A stretch of 64,000 nucleotides of DNA from Sandaracinaceae bacterium (GCA_016706685.1 JADJJE010000011.1:313373-377372); one strand, 5' to 3'; positions 13,629-23,274 are shown, counted from the stretch's first letter. Notes: generated by a model from the sequence alone, not told the origin. A program made the numbers and translations.

Positions 13629-16173
13629 GCAACGAGCGAGGCTTCGGCCCGGGCGCCGGGGTGGCGCTGGTCGGGGCGTGGTTGCTCAGCGCAGCCACCA
13701 TCGCTGCATTCCTCACCAGCGCCACCTGGTACCGCCCGCTCAAGGACCACCCCGAGTGGTGGCTCCCGGCCGCAGTCGGCGCCGCGCTCGCGTTCTTGAT
13801 CGAAGCCAGCATCGGCGCCTGGCTGTGGCGCCGTGCGCGCCGCCTCCCGCGCGGTGACCGTGGGCGCGTGCGCCTGCGCCTCGCCGGCATGATGACCACC
13901 GTGGACGGGCTGCTGGGCCCGCTGCTGGCCGGCGCCTTCGGCTACGCCACGTACGCCAACTTCCAGCGCCCGTTCACCCTGCGGGGCTCGTCCAGCGAGA
14001 TGCTGCTCGCGTTCCCGTCCGACGTCGCGTCGGCGCTGCTCACGGCCTGGTACGTGCGCATGGGCTGGAGCGCGCTGCTGCTGGTGGTCACGCTCACCAC
14101 GTGGTTCCTGCTGCGCGACCGCCTGCGGGCGCGGCTGTGGGTGCTGGGCGACGCGCTGGTGCTGCTGGGGCTCTTGGCCGTGACCGAGCGCGCTGGCAGC
14201 GGCCCCATGACCAGCGTCTACGCCATGGGTGGCGCGGCGCTGTTGTTCGTGGTGGTCAGCTTCGCCCTGCGCGACAACGACCGCGAGGTGGCGCTCTTGT
14301 CGCGCAGCGCCGTGGGTGTGGCGCTCGCCGGCGTCATCGTGTGGTCCTTCTTCAACCGCCCCATGCCACCGGGTGACCAACAGCTGGTGCTGGGCATCGC
14401 TCGCTTGGCAGGCGCCACCTGGGCGCTGGCCCGCTGCGTGGCGCGCATCACCCAGCCGCTGCTGCGCCTGGTGGAGAGCCTGGACTTCCGCGCGCTGGTC
14501 GCCGCGCGCCACCTGCGCGCCAAGAAGAGCGGCTTCCTGGCGTTCATCGCCACGCTCAGCATCATGGCCGTCACGCTCTCCACCTGCATGCTGTGCGTGG
14601 TCCTGAGCGTCATGGGCGGCTTCCGCAAAGACCTCAAGGACAAGATCCTGGGCAACCACGCGCACGTGGTGGTGGACGTGCCGCACGGCACCTTCACCGG
14701 CTGGCGGGCCACGCTGGACGCCACGCGCGTGCCCGGCGTGGTGGCCGCCACCCCGTACGTGCAGGGCGAGGTGATGGTCGGCAGCACCAGCAGCCGCGAG
14801 GGCGTGGTCATCCGCGGCATCGACACGGACACCATCTGCAGCGTCACGAGCCTGTGCGACAACATGTCGGCCGAGCGCGGGCGCGGCAGCCTGCGCTACC
14901 TGAACCACCCGGAAGAGCTGCTGGACCTCCCGGCCGACGAGCGCGGCTCGGTGCTGCCCATGGGCCTCGAGCGCGGCGGTCGTGGCATCGGCGCCGACGA
15001 AGAAGCCGAAGGGGCGCGGTGGCCGACCTCGAGGAGCTGCTGCGCGAGGACCTCGAGCGCGCCGCCCGCAACACGGACGACGAGCGCGGCAACGACATCG
15101 CCCTCGAACCCGCCCCCGCGCGGGAGCCGGCATCGGCGGCCCATGACGCGGCGTCGGACAGCGACGGAGAGCTGCGCCTCGAGCGTCCGGCGTCGCCCGA
15201 AGAGCGCGCGGCGGAGCGCGTGGTGGAAGCGCTCCGCGAGCTGAACGCCGAGCTGGACGAACCAAGCCCGGATGGCGCCGTGCAGCGCCGCGAGCGCCTG
15301 GCGCGCGACGGCGACAAGGTGGACGACGAGCACGACTTCCCCGCGCTGCGCAGCCCCTCCCCGCCGCAGCAGGTGCTCCCCGGCATCGTGGTGGGGCGCG
15401 AGCTGGCCCGCTCACTCCGCCTCTTCGTGGGCGACGACGTGGACGTCATCTCCCCGTTCGGCGAGCTGGGCCCCACCGGCCCGCTGCCCAAGGCGCGCCG
15501 CTTCCGCGTAGCCGGCATCTTCTACAGCGGCATGTACGAGTACGACATGAAGCTGGTCTACGTGACGCTCGAGGCGGCCCAGACCTTCCTGGCCACCGAG
15601 GACACCGTCACCGGCATCGAGATCAAGCTCGAGGAGTCCCGCGTGGACGACGCCCCGCGCGTGGCCACGGCCATCCGCACCGCCATCGACCGCAGCGATC
15701 TGCGCGTGGAGGACTGGCAGCAGCGCAACCGCAACCTCTTCGGCGCGCTGGCCCTCGAGAAGCTGGCCATGTTCCTGGTGCTGGGCATCGCCATCCTGAT
15801 CGCCGGCTTCTGCGTGTTCGGCACGCTCACGCTCATGGTGCAGGAGAAGGCCCGCGAGGTCGGCATCCTCATGGCCATGGGCACCACGCGCGGCGACATC
15901 GTGCGGGTGTTCCTGCTGGAGGGCCTCTTCATCGGGCTCTTCGGCGCTGCGATGGGGCTGGGCCTCGGGTTCGACCTCTCGTTCGGCGCCGAGCACTTCG
16001 GCATCCGCATGAACCCCGAGGTCTACTACATCGATCGCCTGCCGGTTCACACCGACCCGGCCGAGTTCGGGCTGGTGGGGCTCGCCGCGATCGCCATCTG
16101 CACCCTCGCCACCATCTTTCCGGCCATCGTCGCCAGCCGAACGAGCCCCCTGGAGGCCCTGCGCCATGACTGA
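13625..16173 (+). CDS. LolC/LolE-like lipoprotein-release ABC permease with membrane extension (apparent frameshift)
   Basis: One gene of about 849 residues split by an apparent one-base loss in the GGGG run at 15011-15014; adding a G links EEAEG to VADLEELLRE. LolC/E proteins are normally about 400 residues with four membrane helices and extract lipoproteins from the inner membrane together with LolD. Here residues about 1-290 carry an extra block of roughly seven hydrophobic segments. The FtsX/MacB core starts near 298 (AARHLRAKKSGFLAFIATLS). The periplasmic domain has a long hydrophilic acidic insertion (about 430-580), and the C-terminal three helices (FLVLGIAILIAGFCVFGTL, GILMAMG and following) are typical. 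It overlaps lolD by 8 bp. Function from core homology and context; role of the extension unknown. Confidence 0.8.
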
Positions 16174-16939
16174 CCCGAGCGAAGTGATCATCGAGGTGCG
16201 CGGCGTCACCAAGCGCTTCGACCAAGAGGGCACCACGGTGCAGGTGCTCAACGGCATCGACCTCGACATCCGCAACCGCGAGATGATCTGCATCCAGGGC
16301 CGCTCCGGTGCGGGCAAGAGCACCCTGCTGCACATCCTGGGCACGCTCGACCTGCCCACCACGGGCTCCGTCAGCTACCACGGCAAGGACGTCACGCGCT
16401 TCAACAGCCGGGAGCTGGCTGCTTTCCGCAACGCGACGATCGGCTTCGTCTTTCAATTCCACCACTTGCTGCCGGAGTTCGACGCCCTCGAGAACGTCAT
16501 GATGCCCGGCCTGGTGCAGGGCCGGCCACGCCCTCCCCTGCGCAAGCGTGCGCAAGAGCTGCTGGACAGCGTGGGCCTCGGACACCGCGTCACGCATCGC
16601 CCCGGCGAGCTCTCGGGCGGTGAGCAGCAGCGCGTGGCGCTGGCCCGCGCGCTGGTCATGCGACCCAAGGTGATTCTCGCGGACGAGCCGACGGGCAACC
16701 TCGACACCACCACGAGCGACGCCATGTTCAAGCTGTTCTTCGAGCTGAACCGCGAGCTCGGGACCACCTTCGTGATCGTCACCCACTCCGACGACCTGGC
16801 CGAGCGCATGCCCCGCCGGATCGTCATGAGCGACGGCCTCATCGCGGGCGACCTTCGTCGTGAGCCGCCCGTCCGCGCATCCGCTGCGCCCCCCCCGGCC
16901 GACGCCGACGAGCCGGGAGCGACCCTTGACCCCCTGTGA
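16166..16939 (+). CDS. lolD: Lipoprotein-releasing ABC transporter ATP-binding protein
   Basis: 257 residues. All ABC ATPase motifs are present: Walker A GRSGAGKSTLL, Q-loop FVFQFHHLLPEFDALENVMMP (shown in part), signature LSGGEQQRVALARAL, Walker B VILADEPTGNLD and switch histidine VTHS. The LLPEF..ALENV..P block is characteristic of LolD and its MacB relatives. It powers the permease encoded immediately upstream, with which it overlaps by 8 bp, to move lipoproteins toward the outer membrane. The last ~30 residues are a Pro/Ala-rich tail not found in typical LolD. The bamA reading frame begins within about 35 bp of its end. Confidence 0.93.
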   Translation: MTDPSEVIIEVRGVTKRFDQEGTTVQVLNGIDLDIRNREMICIQGRSGAGKSTLLHILGTLDLPTTGSVSYHGKDVTRFNSRELAAFRNATIGFVFQFHHLLPEFDALENVMMPGLVQGRPRPPLRKRAQELLDSVGLGHRVTHRPGELSGGEQQRVALARALVMRPKVILADEPTGNLDTTTSDAMFKLFFELNRELGTTFVIVTHSDDLAERMPRRIVMSDGLIAGDLRREPPVRASAAPPPADADEPGATLDPL

Positions 16940-16973
16940 CCACGCAGGTATAGCCCGCCCGGACTTTCTGAAC

Positions 16974-19565
16974 GTGCGTACCCTACTTGCCTCAGCCTGC
17001 CTGCTCGCGTGCTTGTTCGCGCCACTCGCGCCCTTCGCGCATGGGCAGGCGCAACCGCCGGTAGACGACGAGGAAGAACTCGACGAAGAGGCCCTCGACG
17101 AGGAGCTCGACGCCGAAGAAGAAGCCGACGAGGAGGCGCCCCCGCAGCTGGGCACCAACCCCTACGTCCAGGAAGAAGACGCAGACGAGGCCGTCGAGGT
17201 GGTGGGCGCCTGTCAGGGGCGGCGCATCATCCGCATCATGGTCGAGGGCATGCAGCGGGTCACCGCCGAGGACATCCTCGCGGGGATGCGGCTCGGCCGC
17301 GACATGCCGTGCAGCGACGTGGAGGTCACGCGTGACGCGCGCGCCCTCTGGGAGCTCGGCTTCTTCGACGACATCGTGATCGAGGCCGAGCCCGTGGGCG
17401 CCGGTGTCGTGTTGGTGGTCCGCGTGCGCGAGCGCCCCGAGATCCGCCACATCGTCTTCGAGGGCAACGACGAGGTGGACGACGACGACCTGACCGAGGA
17501 GATCACGCTGCGCGAGCGGCAGATCCTCTCCGCCAGCGAGGTGCGTGCCCAGGTCGCCAAGATCCGCGATCACTACGCTTCGGAGGGCTTCTTCCTGGCC
17601 CGCATCACCCACGAGGTGCTGCGCGTGGACGGAGACACCAACGAGGTGGACGTCGTCTTCCGCATCGACGAGGGCCCAGAGGTCAAGGTCCGGCGCATCA
17701 CCATCGTCGGCAACGACAACATCTCCACCTCGGACCTGCACGGCATCATGGCCACGGGCGAGACGGGCTTCTTCTCGTTCATCTCCAGCAACAACACGTT
17801 CGACCGCGAGAAGTTCGACGAGGACATGGTGCGGTTGCAGGCCTGGTACTACGACCAGGGCTACCTCGCCATGGCCGTGGGCTCGGCCCGCGTGGAGCTC
17901 ACCGCCGACCGCGAGTTCATCGACATCACCATCCCGGTGGACGAGGGGCCGCGCTTCCGCATCGGCGAGATCACGGTGCGCGAGCTGGACGCCAACGGCG
18001 AGGCCATCGAGACGCTTCGCCCCGCGTCGGAGATGCGCGAAGAGATCGACCTCGACCGGGGTGACTGGTTCAACCGCACCTCCATCGCGAACGGCCTCAT
18101 GGAGATCCAGCGCGAGTACCGCGACGTGGGTTACGCCCGCGTCGAGGTGGAGCCGGAGACGGACCTCGACGAAGACGAGCGCATCGTCGACCTCACGCTC
18201 ACCATCAACCGCGGCCCGCTCGTGCGCATCGAGCGCATCGTCATCGCCGGCAACACCAAGACGCGCGACCGAGTCATCCGCCGCGAGTTCCAGATCCTGG
18301 AGGGCGACCTCTACAGCCAGACCCTCATCGAGCGCAGCCGAACGTTCATCAACGCCCTCGGCTACTTCGAGCGCGTGGACTTCAGCGAGGAAGAGGGCTC
18401 GAGCCCCGAGCTGATGGTGCTCAACGTGGAGGTGGCCGAGCGCGCGACCGGCACGTTCCAGGTGGGCGCAGGCTTCTCCTCCATCGAGCGCTTCATCATC
18501 ACGGCGCAGATCCAGCAGCAGAACCTGTTCGGTCGCGGCCAGAGCCTCTCGCTGCAGGTGCAGCTCAGCGGCATCCGCCAGCAGTTCCAGCTCAACTTCG
18601 TGGAGCCCTGGTTCCTGGACTCGCGCTGGACCCTGGGCGTCAACGCCTTCTACACGGTGCAGCAGCGCCTGAGCTTCAACCAGGCGTCCACCGGCGGTGG
18701 CCTCACCCTCGGTCACCCCGTGTTGGACCCGCGCCTGCGCTTCTTCGTGAACTACGGCCTCGAGCACGTCGCCATCACCGCGCGCACCGGCGGCTTCTTC
18801 GGCAACACCAACGCCACGGGCTTCAACCAGTTCCAGGACCTCGGCCTCTTCGGCCAGTTCCGAGACGGCATCACCAGCTCCATTCGGCTCTCGCTCACGT
18901 GGGACTCGCGCGACAACCGCCAGTTCGCGTCCAACGGTGTCTACTGGAACTGGTCCACCGAGGTGGCCGACCGCTTCCTCGGCTCGGACAACGTCTTCGT
19001 CCGGCACACGGCCTTCGCCCGCTTCTACAAGAACATCTTCGGGCCCTTCGTGCTGAAGCTCAACCTCGAGTGGGGCCTCATCACCTCGCGCGACGCCGAC
19101 GGTGTGCCCCTCTTCGAGCGCTTCTACCTGGGCGGCATCTTCAACGTGCGCGGCTACCGCCTGTTCAGCCTCGGGCCCCGCGCTGGCATCCTCGACAACC
19201 CGAACGGCTCACCCGCATCGTCCCGAGGTGCCGATGGCCGCGTCGTGGGCGGCAACATGCAGGCGTTCTACCAGCTGGAGCTGGAGTTCCCCATCGTGGA
19301 GTCCGTGGGCATCCGCGGCGTGATCTTCACCGACGGCGGCAACGCGTGGAACCTCGAGTCCCGCCTGTGCGAGGCCCCTTCGGTGAGCAACGACGTCACC
19401 AGTGATCTCTGCGGCTTCAACCCCGCCATCCGCACCTCGTGGGGCTTCGGCTTCCGCTGGTTCTCGCCCCTCGGCCCGCTCCGCTTCGAGTGGGGTGTGC
19501 CCATCAACCGCCGCCCCTGGGAGTCCAAGATCGACTTCCAGTTCAACATCGGCAACAGCTTCTGA
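16974..19565 (+). CDS. bamA: Outer membrane protein assembly factor BamA
   Basis: 863 residues from a GTG at 16974, chosen because a signal peptide (VRTLLASACLLACLFAPLAP, cleavage near AHGQA) follows at once. After an unusual Asp/Glu-rich linker (about residues 27-75) come five POTRA-like repeats from about residue 82 (first RRIIRIMVEGMQRV; others begin IRHIVFEGNDEV, VRRITIVGNDNI, FRIGEITVREL and VRIERIVIAGNTKT). A C-terminal beta barrel (about 490-863) contains GIFNVRGYRLFSLG, the conserved VRGY motif of Omp85 proteins, and ends in phenylalanine. BamA inserts beta-barrel proteins into the outer membrane. It sits between lolD and skp, a common order in proteobacteria. Confidence 0.95.
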   Translation: MRTLLASACLLACLFAPLAPFAHGQAQPPVDDEEELDEEALDEELDAEEEADEEAPPQLGTNPYVQEEDADEAVEVVGACQGRRIIRIMVEGMQRVTAEDILAGMRLGRDMPCSDVEVTRDARALWELGFFDDIVIEAEPVGAGVVLVVRVRERPEIRHIVFEGNDEVDDDDLTEEITLRERQILSASEVRAQVAKIRDHYASEGFFLARITHEVLRVDGDTNEVDVVFRIDEGPEVKVRRITIVGNDNISTSDLHGIMATGETGFFSFISSNNTFDREKFDEDMVRLQAWYYDQGYLAMAVGSARVELTADREFIDITIPVDEGPRFRIGEITVRELDANGEAIETLRPASEMREEIDLDRGDWFNRTSIANGLMEIQREYRDVGYARVEVEPETDLDEDERIVDLTLTINRGPLVRIERIVIAGNTKTRDRVIRREFQILEGDLYSQTLIERSRTFINALGYFERVDFSEEEGSSPELMVLNVEVAERATGTFQVGAGFSSIERFIITAQIQQQNLFGRGQSLSLQVQLSGIRQQFQLNFVEPWFLDSRWTLGVNAFYTVQQRLSFNQASTGGGLTLGHPVLDPRLRFFVNYGLEHVAITARTGGFFGNTNATGFNQFQDLGLFGQFRDGITSSIRLSLTWDSRDNRQFASNGVYWNWSTEVADRFLGSDNVFVRHTAFARFYKNIFGPFVLKLNLEWGLITSRDADGVPLFERFYLGGIFNVRGYRLFSLGPRAGILDNPNGSPASSRGADGRVVGGNMQAFYQLELEFPIVESVGIRGVIFTDGGNAWNLESRLCEAPSVSNDVTSDLCGFNPAIRTSWGFGFRWFSPLGPLRFEWGVPINRRPWESKIDFQFNIGNSF

Positions 19566-19576
19566 CCCCAAACTTG

Positions 19577-19609
19577 GGACGAATGAATCCGCAGACCGGA
19601 TGTTCGTCC
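19577..19609 (+). terminator. Hairpin after bamA
   Basis: GGACGAA (19577-19583) pairs with TTCGTCC (19603-19609), with an inner ATCC/GGAT stem. It lies 12 bp after the bamA stop. No T-run follows, so it may be an attenuator, an mRNA-stabilising hairpin or a weak terminator. Confidence 0.4.
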
Positions 19610-19618
19610 ACCAACGGC

Positions 19619-19647
19619 TTGACCATGCCACTCGGCACGGCTAGCTA
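19619..19647 (+). promoter_or_regulatory. Candidate promoter before skp/ompH
   Basis: TTGACC (19619-19624), 17-nt spacer, TAGCTA (19642-19647). The predicted start is about 20 nt before the skp ATG, which has AAAGGA as ribosome binding site. It could give skp a supply independent of bamA. Confidence 0.35.
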
Positions 19648-19670
19648 GCGTCATCGATAAAGGACTGGGA

Positions 19671-20219
19671 ATGAACCTCCAGCGTCACGCCATCACCCTT
19701 GCAGCCGCTCTTCTGGTCTCCGTCGTCACGCCCGACGTGGAGGCTCAGGTCCGCGTCGCCGTGGTCGACCTCCAGGAGGCCTTGAACGAGACCGACGACG
19801 GTCGCCAGGCCAAGCGTCGCCTCAAGACCCTCTTCCGCCGCCGCCAGAAGGCGCTGGACGCTGCTCAGAACAAGCTGAAGCAGATGGCCGAGGACATCGA
19901 GAAGCAGAAGGCCGTGCTCAGCCGTGAGGCGCTGCAGGCGCGCATGGAGGAGTACCAGAAGGCCCTCATCGAGCTGCAGTCGCAGTACATGGAGTACCAG
20001 CAGGAGCTCGCCACCAAGGAGGCGCAGCTCACCAAGCGCATCCTGGACCGCATGCGCGAGATCCTCCAGGGCATCGGTCGCGCCGACAACTACACCATCA
20101 TCATCGAGGCCAACGAGGGTGGCGTCATTTGGGCCCAGCCCAGCCTCGACCTCACCCAGCGCCTGATCACCGAGTACAACGCGGGTGGTGGTGCGGGTGC
20201 GGCCGCAGACGACGAGTGA
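19671..20219 (+). CDS. skp: OmpH/Skp-family periplasmic chaperone
   Basis: 182 residues. A signal peptide (HAITLAAALLVSVVTPDVEA) precedes VRVAVVDLQEALNETDDGRQ, the start of the OmpH/Skp fold, followed by a long charged coiled coil (about residues 45-130) that forms the chaperone tentacles. The C-terminal DNYTIIIEANEGGVIWAQPSLDLTQRLITEYN region matches the family in position (quoted here in brief: DNYTIIIEANEGG). Skp holds unfolded outer-membrane proteins on their way to BamA, whose gene is directly upstream. Ribosome binding site AAAGGA lies about 8 nt upstream of the ATG. Confidence 0.93.
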   Translation: MNLQRHAITLAAALLVSVVTPDVEAQVRVAVVDLQEALNETDDGRQAKRRLKTLFRRRQKALDAAQNKLKQMAEDIEKQKAVLSREALQARMEEYQKALIELQSQYMEYQQELATKEAQLTKRILDRMREILQGIGRADNYTIIIEANEGGVIWAQPSLDLTQRLITEYNAGGGAGAAADDE

Positions 20220-20228
20220 GCCGCGGGC

Positions 20229-21719
20229 GTGCGGGTCGCGCCTGACCGGTGTACAAACGTGGCCGTGACGCGCCACACCCAGCCAACGCCGCCGAATGTG
20301 CTCGCAACGCACCGGCGGCGTTTGCGTGTGGGAACCCTGGGTGTACTGGGGCTCGCCGCTGGCCTGGCCCTGCCCATGCTGTCGGGCTCGGGGGCCGTGG
20401 CTCAGCGCCAGGACGCCCCCACGGGCTTGCACACGCTGGCCCAGCTCACCCAGGCCGCCTCGCAGCACAACCCGGGCGTGCGCGCCACGGATCACGCCAT
20501 CACGGCGGCCGACGCGCGGCTCGACGAGATCCGCCTGTCGCCCTTCTTCCAGTTCACGGTCACCGGTGGAGTCGCCGTGGCTCCCAGCGCGCAGGGCACC
20601 CCCACCTACAGCCCGGACTCGCAGCTGCCGCTGGGCAACCCGTGGCGGCCCATCCTCAGCGTCGAGGTGGAGGGCGCCATCCCGCTCTACACGTTCGGCA
20701 AGATCATCAACGCGCGCCGCGCTGGGGAGGCCGGCGTGCGCGCCGCCGGGCACGACCGTGAGCGCACGCTGGCGCAGACGCACTACGACGTGCGCCGCGC
20801 CTACTTCGCGCTGCAGCTCGCGCTGGACGTGAAGCAGATGCTGTCGGAGGGCCTCGGGCGCCTCGAGAACGCCGTCGAGACGTTGGACGAGCAGCTGGCC
20901 AACGACGAGCCCGGCGCCAACCCCATGGACGCATACCGCCTGGCCGCCGCGCTGGCGGAGGTGCGCGCGCGCGACTCCGAGATCGAGCGGCTGGCCACCT
21001 CGTCGCAGGCAGCGCTCGAGACGCTCACGGGTGTGCGTGCGCTGCAAATCCCCGACTGCCCCATCGCGCGGGTCGCGGTGGACCTGGCCGACGTGGGCGA
21101 CTACATCGCCGAGGCCCACGGCCACCGGCCCGAGCTGGGCATGCTGGACGCGGCGCTGGCGGCTCGGCGCGCGGAGCTGAACATCCACCGGGCGCGCTTC
21201 TTTCCGGACCTGGCGCTGGCGCTGCGGGCTTCGTACAGCTGGGGCCCCGGCATCACGGACATCCGCAACCCCTTCATTCGCGACCCCGCCAACACGCAGT
21301 CGCTGGGAGCGGCGCTGGTGATGCGCTGGGAGCTCGACTTCGCCGGCGCGTTCCACCGCACGCGACGCGCCGAGGCCCAGGTCGCCCAGCTCGAGGCCCT
21401 GGACGAGCAGGCGCGCGACGGCATCCGCCTCGAGGTCATCGCCACCTACGAGCAGCTGCTGGACGCCGACCGTCGCGAGGTGGCCTGGGCCGACGGCGAG
21501 CGCCAGACCCGCAGCTGGTTCGTGGCGGCCGGCCAGGCTTATCAGGTGGGCACCATCGAGCCGCGTGAGCTGGTGGACGCCATGAAGGCGTACTTCACCA
21601 ACCGATTCAACCACCTCGAGGCGCTGCGCGAGTTCAACACGGCGGCGGCGGCCCTCGAGCGCGTCACCGGCACCCAGCTCGTCGCGCCCGACGCCTGGGA
21701 GCAGTCCTGCGCCGAATAA
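20229..21719 (+). CDS. TolC-family outer membrane efflux protein
   Basis: Up to 496 residues from a GTG at 20229; a second GTG at 20265 is an equally possible start because the signal-like segment (VGTLGVLGLAAGLALPMLSG) begins later and neither start has a clear ribosome binding site. The mature part is rich in long amphipathic helices with the duplicated TolC layout: one half about 60-270, the other about 280-490. Motifs include NPGVRATDHAITAADARLDE and ARFFPDLALALRASYSWGPG. TolC proteins form the outer-membrane exit duct for tripartite efflux or type I secretion. No inner-membrane partner is adjacent; the HlyD/ABC genes at 48-51 kb are one conceivable partner (inference). A small GGGGG/CCCCC hairpin (21754-21766) separates it from mlaC. 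Confidence 0.85.
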   Translation: MRVAPDRCTNVAVTRHTQPTPPNVLATHRRRLRVGTLGVLGLAAGLALPMLSGSGAVAQRQDAPTGLHTLAQLTQAASQHNPGVRATDHAITAADARLDEIRLSPFFQFTVTGGVAVAPSAQGTPTYSPDSQLPLGNPWRPILSVEVEGAIPLYTFGKIINARRAGEAGVRAAGHDRERTLAQTHYDVRRAYFALQLALDVKQMLSEGLGRLENAVETLDEQLANDEPGANPMDAYRLAAALAEVRARDSEIERLATSSQAALETLTGVRALQIPDCPIARVAVDLADVGDYIAEAHGHRPELGMLDAALAARRAELNIHRARFFPDLALALRASYSWGPGITDIRNPFIRDPANTQSLGAALVMRWELDFAGAFHRTRRAEAQVAQLEALDEQARDGIRLEVIATYEQLLDADRREVAWADGERQTRSWFVAAGQAYQVGTIEPRELVDAMKAYFTNRFNHLEALREFNTAAAALERVTGTQLVAPDAWEQSCAE

Positions 21720-21780
21720 TCCCGGCAACCAGGCGTCGAAGACCACGACACCAGGGGGCAGCCCCCACTCGGAGACCTTC

Positions 21781-22386
21781 ATGATGCAACGACGACGCTT
21801 CCTCCTGCTTGCCGCGCTCAGCACCCTGCTCCTCGCGGGCGTGGTCCCCGCGGCAGCCGATGCCCAGGCCAACCCGGCCGAGGCGCAAGCGTTCTTGACC
21901 GAGCGTCACGAGGCGCTCCGCACCCTGTTCGCCCAGCGGGCCAGCGCCACGCGCAACCAGCGCCTGTCCACCTTGGTCAGCGAGCTGCTGGACCTCGAAG
22001 AGCTCTCGCGTCAGGCGCTGCGCGACCACTGGGACACGCGCACCCCCGCGCAGCGCGAGGAGTTCGTGAGCCTGCTCCGCCAGCTGGTCCAGGAGCAGTA
22101 CGAGCGCAACCTCGAGCGCACCATGAACTACACCGTCACGTACGACGGCGCCGACGTGCGTGGGCAAGTGGTCACCGTGCGCACCCTGGCCAGCTCGGCC
22201 AGCAATCGCCGCGCTCCGGCGGTCAGCATCGACTACCAGATGGTGAAGGTGGGCAACACCTGGCGCGTGTTCGACATCAGCACGGACGGCGTCAGCCTGG
22301 TCCGCAACTACCGCACGCAGTTCAACCGCATCATCGAGCGTGAGGGCTGGGACGCGCTCATCGCCCGCATGCGCGAGCGGCTCTGA
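21781..22386 (+). CDS. mlaC: MlaC/Ttg2D-family phospholipid-binding periplasmic protein
   Basis: 201 residues. The N-terminus MMQRRRFLLLAALS has an RRxFL pattern before a hydrophobic stretch and AADAQA, so it could be a Tat or a Sec signal peptide. The mature part fits MlaC: LDLEELSRQALRDHWDTRTP, then EFVSLLRQLVQEQYERNL, and a C-terminal VGNTWRVFDISTDGVSLVRN, the most conserved block of the family. MlaC shuttles phospholipids between the inner and outer membranes to keep lipid asymmetry. No mlaD, E or F is nearby; position at the end of an outer-membrane biogenesis cluster agrees with the role. GGAG lies about 9 nt upstream of the ATG. Confidence 0.88.
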   Translation: MMQRRRFLLLAALSTLLLAGVVPAAADAQANPAEAQAFLTERHEALRTLFAQRASATRNQRLSTLVSELLDLEELSRQALRDHWDTRTPAQREEFVSLLRQLVQEQYERNLERTMNYTVTYDGADVRGQVVTVRTLASSASNRRAPAVSIDYQMVKVGNTWRVFDISTDGVSLVRNYRTQFNRIIEREGWDALIARMRERL

Positions 22387-22409
22387 CCTTCACGCAATGA
22401 CGAGGCAGC

Positions 22410-23135
22410 TCACGGGGCTGCGGTGGCCGTCGCACGCTGCCGCAGCCCTGCTGCGTCTCGCACCACGATACGCCGGTGATCCGTGTCGATGATGCCGTCG
22501 CGCTTCAGCACGCCGAGCACCAGGGTGACCGTCTCGCGTGTGGCCCCCACGTACTCCGCGATCTCGATGTGCGTGAACTTCTCGCCGATGAGCACCCCGC
22601 GCGACTCGGGGATGCCGTGGCGCTCGGCGGCCTGGGCGACGAAGTCCGCCACGCGCGCTTCCACCGTGCGCGTGAGCACCGCGGTGAGGCGGTCTTCCAC
22701 CTGGCGCCGGCGCGTGTTCTGGACGTGCAGCAGCGCGAGGGCCACCGAGGTGTGCTCCTCGATCAGGCGCTGCATGGTTGTCAGCGGAACGCGCAGGGCG
22801 TCCAGCTCACCGAGCACCAGGAGCTCCACGTCCTCGTTCTCATCGCTGAGGAAACCCTCTCCGTAGACCTCGCCAGGGCCCACGTAGTGCAGCGTCACGA
22901 TTCGTGACCCGATGGTCCGAACCAGACGTGCCCGTCCTGCCCCGACCACGAACAGGCCGCGGAGCATTCCTGTGCGGGCGCGCTTGCGCTCGAGGCGGGT
23001 GGGCTGGCTCGCGAGGGCTAGCTCGCTGAGGACCGTCTCGGGGAGCCCTCGGAACACCGCACAGCGCTGCAGAAGCTCGCGACGGGGGTTCGGGGTGTCC
23101 GATAGGCTGACTGCGTTGAGTGACAAAGCCGGCAT
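22410..23135 (-). CDS. Crp/Fnr-family transcriptional regulator
   Basis: 241 residues from the ATG at 23135; the frame stays open to 23156. The N-terminal cyclic-nucleotide-binding-like domain (about 20-130) includes LQRCAVFRGLPETVLSELAL and YVGPGEVYGEGFLSDENEDVE (in part), and a long dimerisation helix follows. The C-terminal winged helix has THIEIAEYVGATRETVTLVL as helix-turn-helix (about residue 180-200). The PGEVYGE block resembles the cAMP pocket, but the RS pair of Crp is not clear, so the ligand is unknown; no Fnr-type cysteines. Divergently transcribed from the DUF507 gene; the shared 190-bp gap is unusually AT-rich and probably holds both promoters. Confidence 0.9.
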   Translation of the reverse strand: MPALSLNAVSLSDTPNPRRELLQRCAVFRGLPETVLSELALASQPTRLERKRARTGMLRGLFVVGAGRARLVRTIGSRIVTLHYVGPGEVYGEGFLSDENEDVELLVLGELDALRVPLTTMQRLIEEHTSVALALLHVQNTRRRQVEDRLTAVLTRTVEARVADFVAQAAERHGIPESRGVLIGEKFTHIEIAEYVGATRETVTLVLGVLKRDGIIDTDHRRIVVRDAAGLRQRATATAAP

Positions 23136-23145
23136 TCCACCTGTC

Positions 23146-23175
23146 ATTCTAACCACAGAAGAATATTTCAGTCAA
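23146..23175 (-). promoter_or_regulatory. Candidate sigma-70 promoter of the Crp/Fnr gene
   Basis: Read on the minus strand: TTGACT (23175-23170), 18-nt spacer, TAGAAT (23151-23146). This is the best -10 match noticed by eye in the window. It would start transcription near 23139, very close to the ATG at 23135, so the mRNA would be nearly leaderless, or translation starts further in. Confidence 0.4.
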
Positions 23176-23260
23176 ATGCCGTCTCCATTGGGCGTCAATT
23201 ATACCCACGTTCCGACTCCCAGCTGCGCCCGGAGAGCCGTGACAGGTTGACCCTAACCCT

Positions 23261-23274
23261 CGCTAGCGCTAGCG
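23261..23274. promoter_or_regulatory. 14-bp perfect palindrome between divergent genes
   Basis: CGCTAGCGCTAGCG at 23261-23274 lies 54 bp before the DUF507 ATG, just downstream of TTGACC (23247-23252). It could be an operator, for example for the divergent Crp/Fnr protein, but it does not match the usual TGTGA-N6-TCACA or TTGAT-N4-ATCAA sites. Confidence 0.3.

Noticed and set aside
15000..15030. Programmed frameshift in the lolC/E-like gene
   Set aside because: No slippery heptamer with downstream structure is evident, and the same one-base loss in G/C runs occurs in unrelated genes, so an undercall is simpler.
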